DNA of 64,000 nt from an uncultured Dysosmobacter sp. (lineage in GTDB: Bacteria; Bacillota; Clostridia; Oscillospirales; Oscillospiraceae): positions 1-64,000 of the forward strand of contig NZ_CANRKH010000008.1 in NCBI RefSeq assembly GCF_947631165.1, in the 5' to 3' direction. A model generated the notes under the pieces. The model saw only the letters and a list, made by a program, of their open reading frames with translations, had not been told where the DNA came from and ran no database searches. Positions within the stretch are counted from its first letter, which is position 1. Each line of letters opens with the position of its first letter. The position numbers and the translations under genes were made by a program. Shown piece after piece: positions 18,380 to 26,638 of this stretch.

Positions 18380-19474
18380 TTATTCCATTCCGATCCCCAG
18401 CTTCAAGCTCCTGAAGGCGTCTTCTACCTTCGGCATCACCGGTGCGCCGCACAACAGGCCGATCCGCCCTACTTCCCTGCCATTCAAGGTAAATACCGCC
18501 TGTCCCACTGGAGTCCCGGCGGTCAGGGGCGCTGTCAGCGGTTTGTCCAGCTCTATGCGGCTCTGAAGCGTCTCCCCTTCGGCCACCGGCCAGGCAAAGC
18601 TCTCCGCCGCCACCAGCGGGACCGTGTCAGACAAGCCTCCCTGGACCTCCGCGCTGCCAAATACCTTGCCCAGGGACGCCATCCGCTGGGCCGGGTAGGT
18701 GGAAAAGCCGTATTCATACAGGGCCTGGTGATCCGCCCAGTCGTTGCCGTCCTGAAGCGTCACCGCCACCAAGCGCTGGCCGTTCCGCTCCGCGCAACTC
18801 ACCAGCGTCCGTCCTGCCGCCCGGGTATATCCGGTCTTGAGGCCGATACATCCTGTCTGATAGGACAGCAGCTTGTTGTGGTTGCTCATAGTCCGCCCGC
18901 CTATGGTGATCGTACGGGTCGACGCGATGCGGACCAGCGTCTCATTTTCCATAGCCGCCCGGGCCAGCACCGCCATGTCCCTGGCAGTGGAATAGTGTCC
19001 CTCCGCGTCCAGCCCGTTGGGATTCGCGAAGGAGGACGAATCCATGCCCAATTCCCGGGCCGTCTCGTTCATCATCGCCGCGAAACCCGCCTGGCTGCCG
19101 CCCACATGGTCCGCGATGGCCACGGCGGCGTCATTGCCAGAGCAGAGCATCAGGCCATAGAGCAGCGTCTCCAGCGTCAGCTGCTCTCCCTCCTTCAAAT
19201 ACATGGAGGAGCCTTCCGTCAGCGCCGCCTCCCGCTTCACTGTCACCACGTCCGACGGGTCGCCCTTCCGGATAGCCACCAGTGCCGTCATGATCTTGGT
19301 GGTGCTGGCGATCAGCATCCGCTTATCGGCGTTCTGTTCATACAAGACCCGCCCGCTGTCGGCGTCCACCAGAATGGCTGATGTGGCCGACGTGCTGACA
19401 GCCAACGCCTGACAAGGTAAAATACTATATAATATCAGCAAAGAAAACGCCCAGCAGCACAGCCGCTTCGGCAT
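18380..19474 (-). CDS. dacF: D-alanyl-D-alanine carboxypeptidase (DacF-like, S11 family)
   Basis: 364 residues. Trims the terminal D-alanine of peptidoglycan stem peptides outside the membrane. A signal peptide (residues 1-26, hydrophobic core CCWAFSLLILYSIL) precedes the S11 domain with SxxK at 57-60 (STTK), SGN at 112-114 and KTG at 212-214, all catalytic motifs intact. A C-terminal PBP5-type beta domain follows (about 265-345). The location beside gerW suggests the sporulation-associated DacF role, but no sigma-F promoter was seen upstream. Confidence 0.9.
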   Translation of the reverse strand: MPKRLCCWAFSLLILYSILPCQALAVSTSATSAILVDADSGRVLYEQNADKRMLIASTTKIMTALVAIRKGDPSDVVTVKREAALTEGSSMYLKEGEQLTLETLLYGLMLCSGNDAAVAIADHVGGSQAGFAAMMNETARELGMDSSSFANPNGLDAEGHYSTARDMAVLARAAMENETLVRIASTRTITIGGRTMSNHNKLLSYQTGCIGLKTGYTRAAGRTLVSCAERNGQRLVAVTLQDGNDWADHQALYEYGFSTYPAQRMASLGKVFGSAEVQGGLSDTVPLVAAESFAWPVAEGETLQSRIELDKPLTAPLTAGTPVGQAVFTLNGREVGRIGLLCGAPVMPKVEDAFRSLKLGIGME

Positions 19475-19511
19475 ACTACCATCACCTCACGATGCTGGTA
19501 GTATACCCCGG

Positions 19512-19892
19512 TCAGAGAGTTTCTTTTGCTTCCTTCTTGTCGAAAAATTTTTCCACTTTATCCACCACATCGGGGACCATATCCACGATGCGGTCCACCG
19601 TGGAGGCGGGCGGGACCGCTACCGGCAGGACCCGGGTGATGCCGTCCTTGATGACCAAAAAGGCCACAGGGTCGATCTTCACGCCCGCGCCTGCGCCGCC
19701 TCCGAAATTCTCCTTAGGTGTCTTGCCATAGTCGCCGCCCCCACCGCCAAAGCCGAAGCTGACTTTGGAAATAGGGATCAGGGTCACACCATCCGGCGTA
19801 TTGATGGGCTGTCCCACGATGGTGTTGGTATCCACCATCTCACGCACCTTTTCCATGGTGGAACGCATCAGATCGTTCAGCTTGTTGTCCAT
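19512..19892 (-). CDS. gerW: GerW family sporulation protein (YtfJ)
   Basis: 126 residues. In B. subtilis GerW is made in the forespore and needed for germination with L-alanine. The central glycine-rich run FGFGGGGGDYGKTP and the later GGGAGAGVKIDPVAFLVI are family signatures. It follows the DUF2953 gene by 15 bases, an association seen across spore-forming Clostridia. Confidence 0.93.
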   Translation of the reverse strand: MDNKLNDLMRSTMEKVREMVDTNTIVGQPINTPDGVTLIPISKVSFGFGGGGGDYGKTPKENFGGGAGAGVKIDPVAFLVIKDGITRVLPVAVPPASTVDRIVDMVPDVVDKVEKFFDKKEAKETL

Positions 19893-19907
19893 AGTATCCT
19901 TCCTTTC

Positions 19908-20558
19908 TCACGCAGCCGCGTGCTCCGGCGCCTGAGCCGGTTTTTCTTGTTTCTTCCGATATCGCAGGAACCACCGCAGCGCCGGGACACCAACGCCCAG
20001 TGCGGCCGCCAGCAGTGTGCCGACCCGGGCGGTGAGGCCCGCCTCTCCCTCCAAGGCGGTGGCCTCCGCCGTAAAATCGACGCCGATGTGGATAGCGGGA
20101 TCCGGGATATCCATCAGCTTTTCCAGGACCGGCATGGCCGTCCAGACACCGGCATGCAGGTAGCCGTACAGCTGGGCCGCGGCCGCCGGATCCTCCCCGC
20201 CGCCCACAGTCAGGCTCAACCGCAGAGGGTCTATCCGGATGTCCCGGCCGATCCGGCCCAGGGCGCGTTTCAGAGGCGGTGCCAGCGTGCGGACCGCATC
20301 CTGAATATCCGCCAGCGTAGGCTTGGGGAAAGCGGGTTTCTTTTTCTCCGGCTTTTCCGCCGTCTGCTTTTTTTCTTTTTTGGATCTTTTCGTTCTTTTC
20401 TGTTTGGCCGGCAAGACCTGGAACTGGAACAGGCCGATCTTCACATCCAGGGTGAGCGCGTCTCCAAATGCCGCGTATACGCCGACCCGTGTCCAGCACA
20501 GCAGTCCAATCAGCACTGCTAATATGCCCAATATCCATAGCCAGAGCAACGACAACAC
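19908..20558 (-). CDS. DUF2953 domain-containing protein
   Basis: 216 residues. One N-terminal membrane helix (LLWLWILGILAVLIGLL, residues 3-20), a lysine-rich linker (about 60-75), then the DUF2953 region with the typical IHIGVDFTAEATALEGEAGLTARVG segment reduced here to its core IGVDFTAEAT. Function is unknown; the family is linked to sporulation by its constant position before gerW (ytfI-ytfJ in Bacillus). Confidence 0.85.
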   Translation of the reverse strand: MLSLLWLWILGILAVLIGLLCWTRVGVYAAFGDALTLDVKIGLFQFQVLPAKQKRTKRSKKEKKQTAEKPEKKKPAFPKPTLADIQDAVRTLAPPLKRALGRIGRDIRIDPLRLSLTVGGGEDPAAAAQLYGYLHAGVWTAMPVLEKLMDIPDPAIHIGVDFTAEATALEGEAGLTARVGTLLAAALGVGVPALRWFLRYRKKQEKPAQAPEHAAA

Positions 20559-20584
20559 CCCCTTTTATGGTCTGCCCGTCCCGG

Positions 20585-21199
20585 TCATTCCTCCGGCGTG
20601 TCCGCACCGGTGATCTCCGCCTGCTCGGCAGGGTCCACGATCTCGCCGTTCTCTGTCAGCCGCATCTGGCCCTCGCCGCCCAGATCCGGCATCTCCGGCA
20701 AGTCCTCCAGGCTGGTCAGGTGGAAGGCCCGCAGGAATTGCTTGGTGGTGCGATACAGCCGGGGGCGGCCTGGCACCTGTAACCGGCCGCACTCCTCGAT
20801 CAGCTTCCGCTCCTGCAAAAGGCCCATGGTATAGGAGCTGTCCACGCCCCGGATCTGGTCCACATAGGCCCGGGTGGTGGGCTGGTAATAAGCGATGATC
20901 GTCAGTACCTCCAAGGCAGGCTGGCTCAGCTTCGCCGGCTTGCGGATCTCAAAGGCCCGCCGGATCACGTCGGCATGGTCCGGTGCGGAGCAAAGCTGCC
21001 AGCTATCCTCGATATGCAGCAGGCGGACGCCCCGGCGCTCATAGGCATAATAATCCATCAGCCGCTGCAGCACCTGCTCCACCGTGGGGCGGTCCATCTC
21101 CATGGCCATACAGATACGGTCGATATGAACCGGCTCGCCGGAGGCGAACAGGATGCTCTCAATGGCAGCTTCAATTTCTTTCATCTCCATGGTCTCCAT
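20585..21199 (-). CDS. scpB: Segregation and condensation protein B
   Basis: 204 residues. ScpB is a winged-helix dimer of the Smc-ScpAB condensin complex that organises and segregates the chromosome. Motifs: EAAIESILFASGEPV at the start, QPALEVLTIIAYYQPTTR near residue 90 and a DSSYTMGLLQERKLIEECGR segment. It follows scpA by 13 bases. Smc is not in the window. Confidence 0.95.
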   Translation of the reverse strand: METMEMKEIEAAIESILFASGEPVHIDRICMAMEMDRPTVEQVLQRLMDYYAYERRGVRLLHIEDSWQLCSAPDHADVIRRAFEIRKPAKLSQPALEVLTIIAYYQPTTRAYVDQIRGVDSSYTMGLLQERKLIEECGRLQVPGRPRLYRTTKQFLRAFHLTSLEDLPEMPDLGGEGQMRLTENGEIVDPAEQAEITGADTPEE

Positions 21200-21212
21200 G
21201 GCGGAAATCTCC

Positions 21213-21995
21213 TTACAAAGTCATATTCTCCGGCAGCTCGCCCTCCTGGCGGACCGTGCAGTCTGTCTCCGATCCGGCCAGATGCAGCACATGAGCGCGG
21301 CATAGCTCCAGCACGGCCAGGAAGGTTGCCACGATCTCGCTGCGGCTGCGGTTGCCTCGGAACAGCAGCCGGAAGCGGGTTATCCCGTGCTCCTTGAGCT
21401 GGCGGATGATTTCCCGCGCCTTGCTCTCCACTGGATACGGCTCATGCCGCACGATCTCCTGAAAGGCGGCCTTGGGAGGCGGCAGCGACCGCTCCGCCCG
21501 GCTTTGGATCTCAGCCATAGCCAGCACCAGGTCGGCCTTCTCCTGGTCATACTCATAGATCTTGCCCCGCTGGACAGGCTCCGGAGCACGGGTTACGATG
21601 TTCCGGCCAAATTCCCCCATGGGACCCAGCTTCAGGGCCACCGCCTTCACCAGAAGGTATTTTTCACTGCGGCGGCGCTCTTCCAGAGATTGGATCAGGG
21701 CCTCCATCTCACTCTGGGCCTCCTCATCCTCGATAGACAGCAGCATCCTAGTCTTGATATACACCAGATGAGAGGCCATCGCCACAAACTCGCTGGCCAC
21801 CTCCAGGTCCATCCGCTGCCTCTGCTCCAGCCAGGCGAGGTACTGATCGCAGATCAGTGAGATGGAAATGTCCTGGATCTCCATCTTATTTTTGCCCAGC
21901 AAAAACAGGATCAGGTCCAGAGGGCCTTCAAAGTCCTGCATCTCCTCCGCCTTGGAGCGGACCACCTTTTCCAGTTTGAATACGGGATTTTCCAA
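21213..21995 (-). CDS. scpA: Segregation and condensation protein A
   Basis: 260 residues from a TTG at 21995. ScpA is the kleisin that bridges the Smc heads. DFEGPLDLILFLLGKNKMEIQDI near the N-terminus (core FEGPLDLIL) is diagnostic. The TTG is chosen because GAGGTG lies about six bases upstream; a TTG five codons earlier (22010) overlaps the protease stop and is poorly placed. The gene is coupled to the upstream site-2 protease and downstream scpB. Confidence 0.92.
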   Translation of the reverse strand: MENPVFKLEKVVRSKAEEMQDFEGPLDLILFLLGKNKMEIQDISISLICDQYLAWLEQRQRMDLEVASEFVAMASHLVYIKTRMLLSIEDEEAQSEMEALIQSLEERRRSEKYLLVKAVALKLGPMGEFGRNIVTRAPEPVQRGKIYEYDQEKADLVLAMAEIQSRAERSLPPPKAAFQEIVRHEPYPVESKAREIIRQLKEHGITRFRLLFRGNRSRSEIVATFLAVLELCRAHVLHLAGSETDCTVRQEGELPENMTL

Positions 21996-22006
21996 AGGAT
22001 CACACC

Positions 22007-22666
22007 TCAATAGATCAAGTTCAAAAGCGTGCTGTAAACACCCATAATAGCGCCGCTGATCCAGCTCCCCGTCAATCCAAAATAGCTGAGGGCCAGCAGC
22101 GCCAACAAGCCGTACCGCTCATAGCGCATCAGCCGCACATAGGCCTGGTCCGGCAGAAGCACCGCCAGGACCTTGGAGCCGTCCAGCGGAGGGATGGGCA
22201 GCAGATTGAACAGCCCCAGACCGATAGACAGCGGTGCCAGGGTATACAGACAAAACACGAAAGCCGTCTCAGCCCAAGGGGAATCAGCGCAGTAAAGCAA
22301 AATACCCTTACTGATAACAATTGTCACCAGAGCCAGCAAAAAATTAGACGCCGGGCCTGCCAAAGCGGTAAGGGCCATCCCCTGCTTGGGCTTTTTGAAA
22401 TACCTGGGGTCCACCGGCACCGGCTTCGCCCAGCCAAAGCCCGCCATGAACATCATGAGCAGACCGAACCAGTCGATGTGCCGCAGTGGGTTCAGAGACA
22501 GCCGGTGCATGGACTTGGCGGTGGGATCTCCCAGCGCGTAAGCCGCCAGACCGTGGCAGGTCTCATGGATTGTCAGGCAGATGAACACAGCAGCGACTCG
22601 CAGTGCGGCATCCCGCAGAGAGTTCACGTCCAACGCCTGGAATAGGGCTTGTAAATAATGCAGCAT
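22007..22666 (-). CDS. Site-2 protease family intramembrane metalloprotease (M50)
   Basis: 219 residues, four to five membrane helices. Zinc site HETCH at residues 34-38 in the first helix and the second motif LLPIPPLDGSKVL near residue 155 are those of the minimal rhomboid-like M50 class. It cleaves membrane-embedded substrates; the target is unknown. First gene of the scpAB string, where this family is found in many Firmicutes. Confidence 0.9.
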   Translation of the reverse strand: MLHYLQALFQALDVNSLRDAALRVAAVFICLTIHETCHGLAAYALGDPTAKSMHRLSLNPLRHIDWFGLLMMFMAGFGWAKPVPVDPRYFKKPKQGMALTALAGPASNFLLALVTIVISKGILLYCADSPWAETAFVFCLYTLAPLSIGLGLFNLLPIPPLDGSKVLAVLLPDQAYVRLMRYERYGLLALLALSYFGLTGSWISGAIMGVYSTLLNLIY

Positions 22667-22843
22667 GATCTTCTCCAGTCATAATGCTCCAATATACTGG
22701 ATGATTATATCAGATTTTTCCGTAAAACACAAGGGAAATCCCCTGACGTTCTGCCTACGAGAGAAAATCGGCGAAAGCTCGGCACGCCTGCGCCCAGATC
22801 TCCCTCGTTTCTTCCAGTCCTGGGCAAGTGCAAATACACGGGC

Positions 22844-22876
22844 AAAAAAGAGCGGACGCAAATGCGTCCGCTCTTT
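22844..22876 (-). terminator. Terminator of rpsB-tsf
   Basis: A 12-base stem AGAGCGGACGCA / TGCGTCCGCTCT with almost no loop, followed by TTTTTTG on the minus strand, 15 bases after the tsf stop. Confidence 0.85.
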
Positions 22877-22890
22877 GGATGTTCAGGGGA

Positions 22891-23808
22891 TCAGCCCTTC
22901 ACCAGAGAGGCGATCTCATCGGCGAAGTTCTCCTGCTTCTTCTCGATGCCCTCGCCCTTCTCGAAACGCACAGCGTCCTTGAAAGTGATGGTGCCGCCCT
23001 GCGCCTTGGCCACAGAAGCGATATACTTCTCCACGCTCATGGAGTTGTCCTTGACAAACTCCTGCTGCATCAGGCAGTTCTCCACATAGAACTTGTTCAG
23101 CTTGCCCAGCACGATCTTCTCCCGGACAGCCTCGGGCTTCCCGGCCATTTTTGGATCATTCTCCATCTGGACCATCATGATCTTCTTCTCTTCGGCCAGA
23201 ACGTCCTCAGTCACCTGAGACTTGTCCCAGAAGCGGGGATTCAGCGCAGCGATCTGCATGGCGGCGTCCTTGCCGGCCTCTTCCACCTTCTCGGCGGGCA
23301 GGTCGGTCTCCAGGTTCACCAGAACGCCGATCTTGCCGCCGGCGTGGACGTAGGCCACAGACACGCCCTGATCAAAGCGGGCGAAGCGGCGGACTCTGAT
23401 GTTCTCACCGATGACCAGCACCATTTCCTGCTGCTGTTCCAGAACAGTCAGCTCACCGCCGTCATACTTACAGGCCATCAGAGCATCCAGGTCGGCGGGA
23501 GCCTCCTTGGCGACGGTGGCGGCCACGCCCTTGACAAAGTTCACGAACTTCTCGTTCTTGCCCACGAAGTCGGTCTCGGCGTTGACCTCGACCACCACGC
23601 CCACGCCGTCGATCACAGCGGCATAAGCCATACCCTCGGCGGCAATACGGCTGGCCTTCTTGGCAGAGGCAGCCATGCCCTTCTCGCGCAGCCACTCCAC
23701 GGCCTTATCCATATCGCCGTCAGAAGCAGACAGCGCCTTCTTGCAATCCATCATGCCCACGCCGGTCATTTCGCGCAGGGTCTTTACATCAGCTGCGGTA
23801 AAAGCCAT
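22891..23808 (-). CDS. tsf: Elongation factor Ts
   Basis: 305 residues. Exchanges GDP for GTP on EF-Tu. The UBA-like start VKTLREMTGVGMMDCKKALS and the motif TDFVGKNEKFVNF (near 82) are the EF-Tu-contacting signatures. It follows rpsB by 56 bases, the standard rpsB-tsf operon. Confidence 0.98.
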   Translation of the reverse strand: MAFTAADVKTLREMTGVGMMDCKKALSASDGDMDKAVEWLREKGMAASAKKASRIAAEGMAYAAVIDGVGVVVEVNAETDFVGKNEKFVNFVKGVAATVAKEAPADLDALMACKYDGGELTVLEQQQEMVLVIGENIRVRRFARFDQGVSVAYVHAGGKIGVLVNLETDLPAEKVEEAGKDAAMQIAALNPRFWDKSQVTEDVLAEEKKIMMVQMENDPKMAGKPEAVREKIVLGKLNKFYVENCLMQQEFVKDNSMSVEKYIASVAKAQGGTITFKDAVRFEKGEGIEKKQENFADEIASLVKG

Positions 23809-23864
23809 TTTCGTTTTCCTCCAATATTGTTGAATTCAAAGCACAGCGTGCCTGAAATACCGAA

Positions 23865-24596
23865 TCACTCGGCATCCTCGGTCTTTTCGGCCTCGGCGGT
23901 CTGCTCACCCTGCTTTCCCTCCAGCATAGCGTTGGCCATAATGGAAGAGATCAGCTTGATGGCGCGGATGGCGTCGTCGTTGCCGGGGATCACATAATCG
24001 ATCTCGTCAGGGTCACAGTTGGTATCGGCGATGGCCACCACAGGGATGCCCAGCTTATGGGCCTCAGCGATGGCGTTGCGCTCCTTCCGGGTATCCACGA
24101 TAAACAGGGCGCCGGGAAGCTTCTTCATATCCTTTACGCCGCCCAGATACTTTTCCAGCTTGGCGATCTCGCCCAGGTGCTTCATGACTTCCTTTTTGGG
24201 CAGCATGTCGAAGGTGCCGTCCTCCTGCATGGTCTTGAGCTGGTTCAGCCGGTCCACGCGGGTGCGCATGGTCTTGAAGTTGGTCATCATACCGCCCAGC
24301 CAGCGGGCGTTGACATAGTACTGACCGCAGCGGGTAGCCTCCTCGCGGATGGCCTCCTGCGCCTGCTTCTTGGTGCCGACGAACAGCAGGGACTGGCCGC
24401 TCTCGCTCAGCTCACGGACAAAGCTGTAAGCCTCCTCCAGCTTGCGGACGGTCTTCTGCAGGTCCACAATATAGATGCCGTTGCGCTCGGTATAGATATA
24501 GGGAGCCATCTTGGGGTTCCAGCGGCGGGTCTGGTGACCGAAGTGGACGCCTGCCTCCAGCAGGGCTTTCATGGATACGACGTTAGAATTAGCCAT
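23865..24596 (-). CDS. rpsB: 30S ribosomal protein S2
   Basis: 243 residues from the ATG at 24596, which has GGAGG about 11 bases upstream; a longer in-frame reading runs through the promoter and is rejected. Motifs: [22 protein letters not shown] and [10 protein letters not shown] near residue 65. The tail is acidic. Cotranscribed with tsf. Confidence 0.98.
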   Translation of the reverse strand: MANSNVVSMKALLEAGVHFGHQTRRWNPKMAPYIYTERNGIYIVDLQKTVRKLEEAYSFVRELSESGQSLLFVGTKKQAQEAIREEATRCGQYYVNARWLGGMMTNFKTMRTRVDRLNQLKTMQEDGTFDMLPKKEVMKHLGEIAKLEKYLGGVKDMKKLPGALFIVDTRKERNAIAEAHKLGIPVVAIADTNCDPDEIDYVIPGNDDAIRAIKLISSIMANAMLEGKQGEQTAEAEKTEDAE

Positions 24597-24715
24597 GTGT
24601 TTGAGTTCCTCCAAATCAATTTCGTTTTTTACCTCCGGCGGCTTCATCCCTTCCGCTGACCCATTTTGACCTGGGCACGAACGGAAAGTCGACGCACCGT
24701 GCGGAATGCTGAAAT

Positions 24716-24744
24716 ATAATACCACAGCAACTGGGACTATGCAA
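24716..24744 (-). promoter_or_regulatory. Promoter of rpsB-tsf with a 110-base leader
   Basis: Minus-strand TTGCAT and TATTAT with a 17-base spacer. The leader of roughly 110 bases before the rpsB ATG contains a short GC stem near 24695 and could hold an S2 autoregulatory site, which is not proven by the sequence alone. Confidence 0.65.
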
Positions 24745-24766
24745 GTAGTTTTTCCAAAAAAACTGG

Positions 24767-24795
24767 TAAAAAGCCGGCATTCTCCCGGCTTTTCC
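24767..24795 (-). terminator. Terminator of ymxH
   Basis: Stem AAAAGCCGG / CCGGCTTTT with a seven-base loop, eight bases after the ymxH stop, ending in TTTTTACC on the minus strand. Confidence 0.75.
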
Positions 24796-24802
24796 CCTTC
24801 TA

Positions 24803-25087
24803 TCAAAATTTCCGCCGCCGTTTTCGCTCCAGCTCCGCATCCCGGCGCTGGAAGGGCTTGTCGATAAGGATGATGTCATCCCCGACCCGCTGAATACAGT
24901 CCCAGGGGATGTAGTATTCCTCCCCCCTGCCGAACAGGCCGAAAAACCGGCAGGGACCATTGACCACGATGGCGATTACCTGCCCCTCTGGTATCCGGAT
25001 GTCCGCGTCGGAGACAAAGCCAAGGCGGCAGCCGTCGCAGATATTGATAACCTCCTTGCGCCGCAGATCCCTGATCCTGCACTGCAT
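24803..25087 (-). CDS. YlmC/YmxH family sporulation protein (PRC-barrel)
   Basis: 94 residues. A PRC-barrel protein with [15 protein letters not shown] and [20 protein letters not shown]; the core CRLGFVSD is diagnostic. Proteins of this type (YlmC, YmxH) are made during sporulation in Bacilli and Clostridia, with no known biochemical role. The ATG at 25087 is preferred to one two codons upstream because GGAGG is then about seven bases away. It is divergent from sigG. Confidence 0.88.
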   Translation of the reverse strand: MQCRIRDLRRKEVINICDGCRLGFVSDADIRIPEGQVIAIVVNGPCRFFGLFGRGEEYYIPWDCIQRVGDDIILIDKPFQRRDAELERKRRRKF

Positions 25088-25160
25088 AAGCATCCCTCCC
25101 TTCCGACCCTATGCGAAAGGGTGGCTGTCCTATGCGCCCACAAAGCGACAAAACCTCTCA

Positions 25161-25190
25161 GTATAGGAAAAATCGCCGAGGGAAATACTG
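25161..25190 (+). promoter_or_regulatory. Sigma-F-type promoter for sigG
   Basis: GTATA at 25161-25165 matches the sigma-F -35 consensus GYWTA, and GGAAATACTG at 25181-25190 matches nine of ten positions of GGNRANANTW, with a 15-base spacer. It is 31 bases upstream of the sigG ATG. In B. subtilis sigG is transcribed by sigma-F, so the match fits known biology. Confidence 0.7.
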
Positions 25191-25220
25191 TCCTCATCAG
25201 AGAGAGCAGGGGGCGCATTC

Positions 25221-25991
25221 ATGCAGGGAAAAGTAGAGATCTCTGGGGTCAACACGGCGAAGCTGAAGGTCTTGAAGAACGACGAGACCATGGAGCTGCT
25301 GCGCCGCACCAAGGAGGGGGACCAGGAGGCCCGCCGCCAGCTGATTGAGGGCAACCTCCGGCTGGTGCTGTCTGTGATCCAGCGCTTTGCCAGCCGGGGA
25401 GAAAACGCCGACGACCTGTTTCAGGTGGGCTGCGTGGGGCTGATCAAGGCCATCGACAATTTCGATATCTCCCAGCCGGTCCGCTTCTCCACCTATGGCG
25501 TTCCTATGATCATCGGCGAGATCCGCCGCTATCTCCGGGACAACAGCGCCATCCGTGTGTCCCGCAGCATGCGGGATACCGCTTACCGGGTCCTTCAGGT
25601 CCGGGACCGCCTGGTAGCCGAGACCCAGCGAGAGCCTACTGTGGAACAGATCGCCCAGGAACTGGGCATCCCCCGGGAGGAGGTGGTGTTCGCCATGGAC
25701 GCCATCGTGGACCCGGTCTCCCTCTATGAGCCGGTGTACTCTGACGGCGGAGACGCCATCTGTGTCATGGACCAGGTCAGCGACATGAAAAACACTGACG
25801 AGCAGTGGACAGACCGCATTGCCCTAAAGGATGCCCTGAAGCGGCTGGACGAGCGGGAGCGGCGCATCCTCTCCCTCCGGTTTTACGAGGGCAAAACACA
25901 GATGGAGGTTTCCGCCGAGGTGGGCATCTCCCAGGCCCAGGTGTCCCGCCTGGAAAAGGGGGCCATCAACACCATCAAAAAGAACCTGTGA
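25221..25991 (+). CDS. sigG: RNA polymerase sporulation sigma factor SigG
   Basis: 256 residues. Late forespore sigma factor that directs germination receptor, SASP and spore DNA-protection genes. The start MQGKVEISGVNTAKLKVL is the SigG-specific N-terminus that separates it from SigF. Sigma-70 region 2 (DLFQVGCVGLIKAIDNFD), region 3 and region 4 (MEVSAEVGISQAQVSRLEKG) are all complete. It is separated from the spoIIG cluster usual in Bacillus, and lies divergently from ymxH with a sigma-F promoter. Confidence 0.96.
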   Translation: MQGKVEISGVNTAKLKVLKNDETMELLRRTKEGDQEARRQLIEGNLRLVLSVIQRFASRGENADDLFQVGCVGLIKAIDNFDISQPVRFSTYGVPMIIGEIRRYLRDNSAIRVSRSMRDTAYRVLQVRDRLVAETQREPTVEQIAQELGIPREEVVFAMDAIVDPVSLYEPVYSDGGDAICVMDQVSDMKNTDEQWTDRIALKDALKRLDERERRILSLRFYEGKTQMEVSAEVGISQAQVSRLEKGAINTIKKNL

Positions 25992-26051
25992 CAGCGGCAG
26001 ATTGATGAAACAGGCGCAAAGGCTTCTCCCTCAGAGCTTTCCAAGAAAAAA

Positions 26052-26080
26052 TTGACCTTTTCGTGGAAAAAGCGTACAAT
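26052..26080 (+). promoter_or_regulatory. Sigma-A-type promoter for the thioesterase gene
   Basis: TTGACC and TACAAT with a 17-base spacer, about 95 bases upstream of the ATG at 26174. Confidence 0.6.
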
Positions 26081-26173
26081 ATCCTTAATGTCTGATTTCA
26101 TCGGAAGCACGCCTTGCACTCTTTTCGGCCACGCTGACGATGCAACGGCCAGACCGAATAAGGAGATGCCGCC

Positions 26174-26587
26174 ATGAACTTTCAGAAGATGCTGGAATTC
26201 CGCAACGCCAACAATCCCGCCGTGACCCGGCTGGGGATCTTTGTCCGGGAGCTGTCCTCCGGCTACGCGCGGGTCACCAAGACCGTGGAAGCGGAGGACA
26301 TGAATCCCCTTGGGGTCCCCCACGGAGGCATCTACTTCTCCATGGCCGACACGGCCTGCGGCTCCGCTGTCGCCGCCACCTATGGCCGTATGGCCGTGAC
26401 CATGAGCGCCAACTACAATTTCTTCCGCAGCAGCGCCTTGGGTGACGCCTTGACCGCCGAGGCCCGGGAGGTCAAGGCCGGCAAGACCATCTGCGTCTAC
26501 GAAGCCCGGATCACCGACCAACACGGAACGCTGCTGGGGTCCGGGACCTTCACCTTTTACTTACTGGAAAAAGAGATCGTATTGTGA
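26174..26587 (+). CDS. PaaI family hotdog-fold thioesterase
   Basis: 137 residues. Hydrolyses an acyl-CoA or similar thioester. The hotdog motif NPLGVPHGGIYFSMADTACG (catalytic region HGG near residue 50) and the later MSANYNFFRSS are family features. Substrate cannot be told; PaaI itself acts on phenylacetyl-CoA derivatives. A single-gene unit between a promoter and a shared hairpin terminator. Confidence 0.9.
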   Translation: MNFQKMLEFRNANNPAVTRLGIFVRELSSGYARVTKTVEAEDMNPLGVPHGGIYFSMADTACGSAVAATYGRMAVTMSANYNFFRSSALGDALTAEAREVKAGKTICVYEARITDQHGTLLGSGTFTFYLLEKEIVL

Positions 26588-26602
26588 GTCTGCCATGGGG
26601 AT

Positions 26603-26638
26603 AAAAAACCTGGCGCTGGAAGCAGCGCCAGGTTTTTG
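26603..26638. terminator. Bidirectional terminator between the thioesterase gene and glnS
   Basis: Stem AAAACCTGGCGCTG / CAGCGCCAGGTTTT with a four-base loop, A-rich on one side and T-rich on the other, between two converging genes. Confidence 0.85.
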
